From contig JAJDYK010000139.1 of assembly GCA_022825185.1 (NCBI GenBank), positions 1-7,792 of the forward strand: a stretch of 7,792 bases of DNA, read 5' to 3'. Of this stretch, positions 5,820-7,792 are shown one piece after another. The stretch is from Candidatus Latescibacterota bacterium. GTDB taxonomy: Bacteria; Latescibacterota; UBA2968; UBA8231. How positions within the stretch are numbered: the first letter of the stretch is position 1; each line of letters starts with the position of its first letter. The position numbers were made by a program, and so were the translations under genes. Below the pieces are notes generated by a model. The model was not told the origin of the DNA. It saw nothing but the letters and a program-made list of their open reading frames with translations, and searched no databases.

Positions 5820-7529
5820 ATGACCGCCTTAGACTGGGCCGTCGTCTTGGTCCTTAACGGCGGCATCGTCGCCTATAGCCTGATTGCCTTCCGCAACAAA
5901 GGCGAGAGTTTCGACTGGTACCTCGCGGCCAAATCCATGCCTTGGTGGGTGATCGGGCTGTCGGCGTTTGGCACGGCCGTTGATAGCGGCGATTACGTCG
6001 GCATTGTCGGCGGGTCCTACAACCTCGGGCTGTCGCAGTTGGCGCAGTGGTGGCTGGGCATTGCCGTGGGCTGGACCGTGCTCAGCTTCTTCGTCATCGT
6101 GCCGATGTACCGCTCGGGGGTTTTTACCAACGCCGAGTGGCTGGAGTTCCGCTTTGGGCCAGCGGCCCGCCTGCTAGCCGTCTTGATCAACGTCCAATCG
6201 CGGACCAACGTGCTGGGCAACATCTTCTTTTCCATGTTTTTGGTGCTCAATATCATCGCTGGGATTGAGGAGACGACTTGTTGGTTGGTGGTGGTAGGCG
6301 TGGCGCTCAGTTCGGTGCTCTACATCGTGCGCGGCGGCTTGCGGGCTGGGGTGCTGACTGATGCGCTACAAAGCGCGACGATGATCGTGGCCTCTTTTGT
6401 GCTGTGGGGATTTGTCTATTCGGGATTGGGCGGCTGGGACGGGGTGACGGCGCGGCTGGAGGCCGTGGAAGAAGGGCTGGCGGATACGCTGCTGCACGTG
6501 GGGGGGTATTCGCCGCCCGGTGTCCCGCCCTTCATCGTGATCTTCGGCTTCTTGGTGGTGTTGACCACGTACGCAGTCATCAACCAGTACGAGGCCATCC
6601 GCTTCTTAGGTGCGCGCTCGGAGTGGGACTTCAAAATGGCCGCGCTGGTGGCCAGCATCGCCACGGCGATCTGCCTGTTCTTTAACGTCAGCTTGGGGCC
6701 GATGGCGCGGGCGCAATTTCCCGGCTTGGAAATCGTCGATCAGGCCTATCCGCTGATGATCGAAGCGTACCTGCCCGCTGGATTGGTCGGGCTGGTGGTC
6801 GCCGGGTTGGTGGCGGCTGGGTACTCGACTTTCGACTCCATTGGCATTGGCATTTCCTCGCTGTTTGTGCGCGACGTGTACGCGCGCTTTATCGTCAAAA
6901 ACGGCACGGACGCGCACTACACCAAGGTGGGGCGCATCTCGGTGCCGATCATTCTGGCGCTGGGCTTTGTGTACGTGCCCTTTTTGGGCGAGAAGGGGAT
7001 GCTGCTGTTCTACCTGCGGCTGGCCGGGGCCATTGCCGTGCCGCTGATGACGGTCATTTTGATGGGGGTCTTTACGCGGGTACACCGCGAGACCGGGATC
7101 GTCGGCTTGCTGGTGGGGCTTGGTTATGGGATGTCGGCGATCTTGGCCGATTTCAATGAGTGGCCGCTGCCGGTGTGGTATCAGAATACTTGGTGGACCT
7201 ATCTGTGGAACTTGGTGCTGCCCGCGCTGAGTATGCTCATTGCTTCAAAGGTGATCGACTGGCGGCGAGGCCCGGTGCACGACGAAGAATTGCGCGGGCT
7301 GATTTACGTTCGCCACGAAGACCCGGCTGCACTGCGTCCGCTCATGGCCCGGCGGCTCGCGGCGCTGGAAGGCACTTGGTTGCAGAAGACCCTGACGGAA
7401 GCACCCATTCGACCGGAGTATCCCTTTGCGGTCGGCGCGGATGGTCCGCGCTGGTATTTGCGGCCGGGAGTGTGGATCGGGGTTTATCTAGCAGTTGCGA
7501 GCGTCCTACTCTTTGTGATATTGTGGTAG
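5820..7529 (+). CDS. Sodium:solute symporter (SSS family, PF00474)
   Basis: This 569-residue inner-membrane protein is an SSS-family transporter, which uses the sodium gradient to import sugars, sugar acids or other small solutes. I count about 13-14 hydrophobic segments, the first at 5-23 and the last at 550-568. The family signature is clear at RGGLRAGVLTDALQSATMIV (171-190). AAGYSTFDSIGIGISSLFVR (332-351) corresponds to the helix that supplies sodium-site serines/threonines (Ser336, Thr337), and it is followed by the usual DVYARF. Early motifs, such as WYLAAKSMPWWVIGLSAFGT (33-52), also fit. The region 479-548 is a long polar loop before a final extra helix. There is no Shine-Dalgarno before ATG 5820, and it starts 4 bp after the lactonase stop, so translation is probably coupled to that gene. 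The solute cannot be named from sequence; the neighbouring lactonase and UxuA-like enzyme make a sugar acid or related sugar the best guess. Confidence 0.92.
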   Translation: MTALDWAVVLVLNGGIVAYSLIAFRNKGESFDWYLAAKSMPWWVIGLSAFGTAVDSGDYVGIVGGSYNLGLSQLAQWWLGIAVGWTVLSFFVIVPMYRSGVFTNAEWLEFRFGPAARLLAVLINVQSRTNVLGNIFFSMFLVLNIIAGIEETTCWLVVVGVALSSVLYIVRGGLRAGVLTDALQSATMIVASFVLWGFVYSGLGGWDGVTARLEAVEEGLADTLLHVGGYSPPGVPPFIVIFGFLVVLTTYAVINQYEAIRFLGARSEWDFKMAALVASIATAICLFFNVSLGPMARAQFPGLEIVDQAYPLMIEAYLPAGLVGLVVAGLVAAGYSTFDSIGIGISSLFVRDVYARFIVKNGTDAHYTKVGRISVPIILALGFVYVPFLGEKGMLLFYLRLAGAIAVPLMTVILMGVFTRVHRETGIVGLLVGLGYGMSAILADFNEWPLPVWYQNTWWTYLWNLVLPALSMLIASKVIDWRRGPVHDEELRGLIYVRHEDPAALRPLMARRLAALEGTWLQKTLTEAPIRPEYPFAVGADGPRWYLRPGVWIGVYLAVASVLLFVILW

Positions 7530-7545
7530 TACTTTAGATACTATC

Positions 7546-7566
7546 CACTCCCCATTCCCCACTCCC
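7546..7566 (+). repeat. three tandem heptamers CAYTCCC before the NagB-like gene
   Basis: CACTCCC, CATTCCC and CACTCCC follow each other without gap and end four bases before the ATG at 7571. They occupy the place where a ribosome binding site would be expected. Short C-rich heptamer arrays of this CCCCANT type resemble the STRR repeats known from cyanobacteria, but three units are too few to assign a class. Confidence 0.7.
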
Positions 7567-7570
7567 CGAC

Positions 7571-7792
7571 ATGACACATACCGAAGACCTTACCCCTGTC
7601 GAGCGCCGCGCCGTAGCCGCCTCTCCCTTTGACGCGCTCTATCCGCCGACTGAAAAGATCAAAACCATTGTGGTGGAGAACTTCCCGGGGCTGGGTAAGC
7701 TGGCGGCGATGCGCTTCATCGAATGGGTGCAAGAACATCCCGAGGGCGTGATTTCGCTGCCGACGGGTAAAACTCCGCAGTACTTCATCCGC
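7571..7792 (+). CDS. NagB/glucosamine-6-phosphate deaminase-like protein, N-terminal part; runs off the right edge
   Basis: The frame is open from ATG 7571 to the window end, 74 codons. After an N-terminal extension of about 30 residues it reads KTIVVENF (31-38) and then AAMRFIEWVQ (45-54), followed by GVISLPTGKTPQYFI (59-73). The last matches the phosphate-binding loop region of the NagB/6-phosphogluconolactonase superfamily, where classical NagB has a similar LPTGGTP stretch. Members convert glucosamine-6-phosphate to fructose-6-phosphate and ammonia, or hydrolyse phosphogluconolactone; catalytic residues lie beyond the window, so which applies is open. No Shine-Dalgarno precedes the ATG. 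Upstream in frame a TAG at 7535-7537 is reached before any other start, and the next internal start candidates (GTG codons 34-35) would remove conserved sequence, so ATG 7571 is the best choice. It lies 41 bp after the symporter and may belong to the same transcript. Confidence 0.75.
   Translation, partial: MTHTEDLTPVERRAVAASPFDALYPPTEKIKTIVVENFPGLGKLAAMRFIEWVQEHPEGVISLPTGKTPQYFIR

Noticed and set aside
6606..7085. Open frame of 159 residues on the minus strand
   Set aside because: It is antisense to the symporter, whose membrane segments and SSS motifs prove the plus frame. The product is Gln/His/Arg-rich and has no motif.

Overview
The window comes from a bacterial chromosome of fairly high GC content (about 60% by eye). 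Genes are densely packed, and most have clear Shine-Dalgarno sequences. There is no rRNA, tRNA or phylogenetic marker, so the organism cannot be fixed. The mix of families suggests an uncultured carbohydrate-degrading lineage of the Planctomycetes, Latescibacteria or Poribacteria type. These families are a short mannonate-dehydratase-like protein, an uncharacterised conserved 397-residue protein, an exported SMP-30 lactonase, an SSS symporter and a NagB-like protein with an N-terminal extension. The lineage is an inference, not a result.

Layout. Minus strand, 1-835: the N-terminal 114 residues of an AAA-ATPase-like protein with an RPRRFGKS P-loop run off the left edge. Upstream of it in transcription order is a small hot-dog acyl-CoA thioesterase (425-835). 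An 86-bp divergent region (836-921) separates these from the plus-strand genes. Plus strand, 922-4631: three closely spaced genes (gaps of 10 and 19 bp) encode a UxuA-like mannonate dehydratase, the conserved protein of unknown function, and a half-length GlnE that carries only the adenylyl-removing type of nucleotidyltransferase. A 146-bp gap (4632-4777) holds a nested palindromic repeat about 108 bp long. Plus strand, 4778-7792: a secreted SMP-30/gluconolactonase-like protein and a sodium:solute symporter lie 4 bp apart. They are followed by three tandem heptamers and the first 74 codons of a glucosamine-6-phosphate deaminase/NagB-like gene that runs off the right edge.

How the genes may work together. 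The simplest reading is a sugar-acid uptake and catabolism locus. An exported lactonase would open an aldonolactone outside the cytoplasm, the SSS symporter would import the acid, the UxuA-like enzyme would dehydrate an aldonate to a 2-keto-3-deoxy acid, and the NagB-like protein would act on a sugar phosphate. GlnE belongs to nitrogen control and is an unexpected member of this run. This pathway is inferred from families and gene order only. I found no CRISPR array, insertion sequence with a transposase, phage gene or RNA gene. The points most worth a second look are the nested palindrome, the stand-alone GlnE half and the unknown 397-residue protein.
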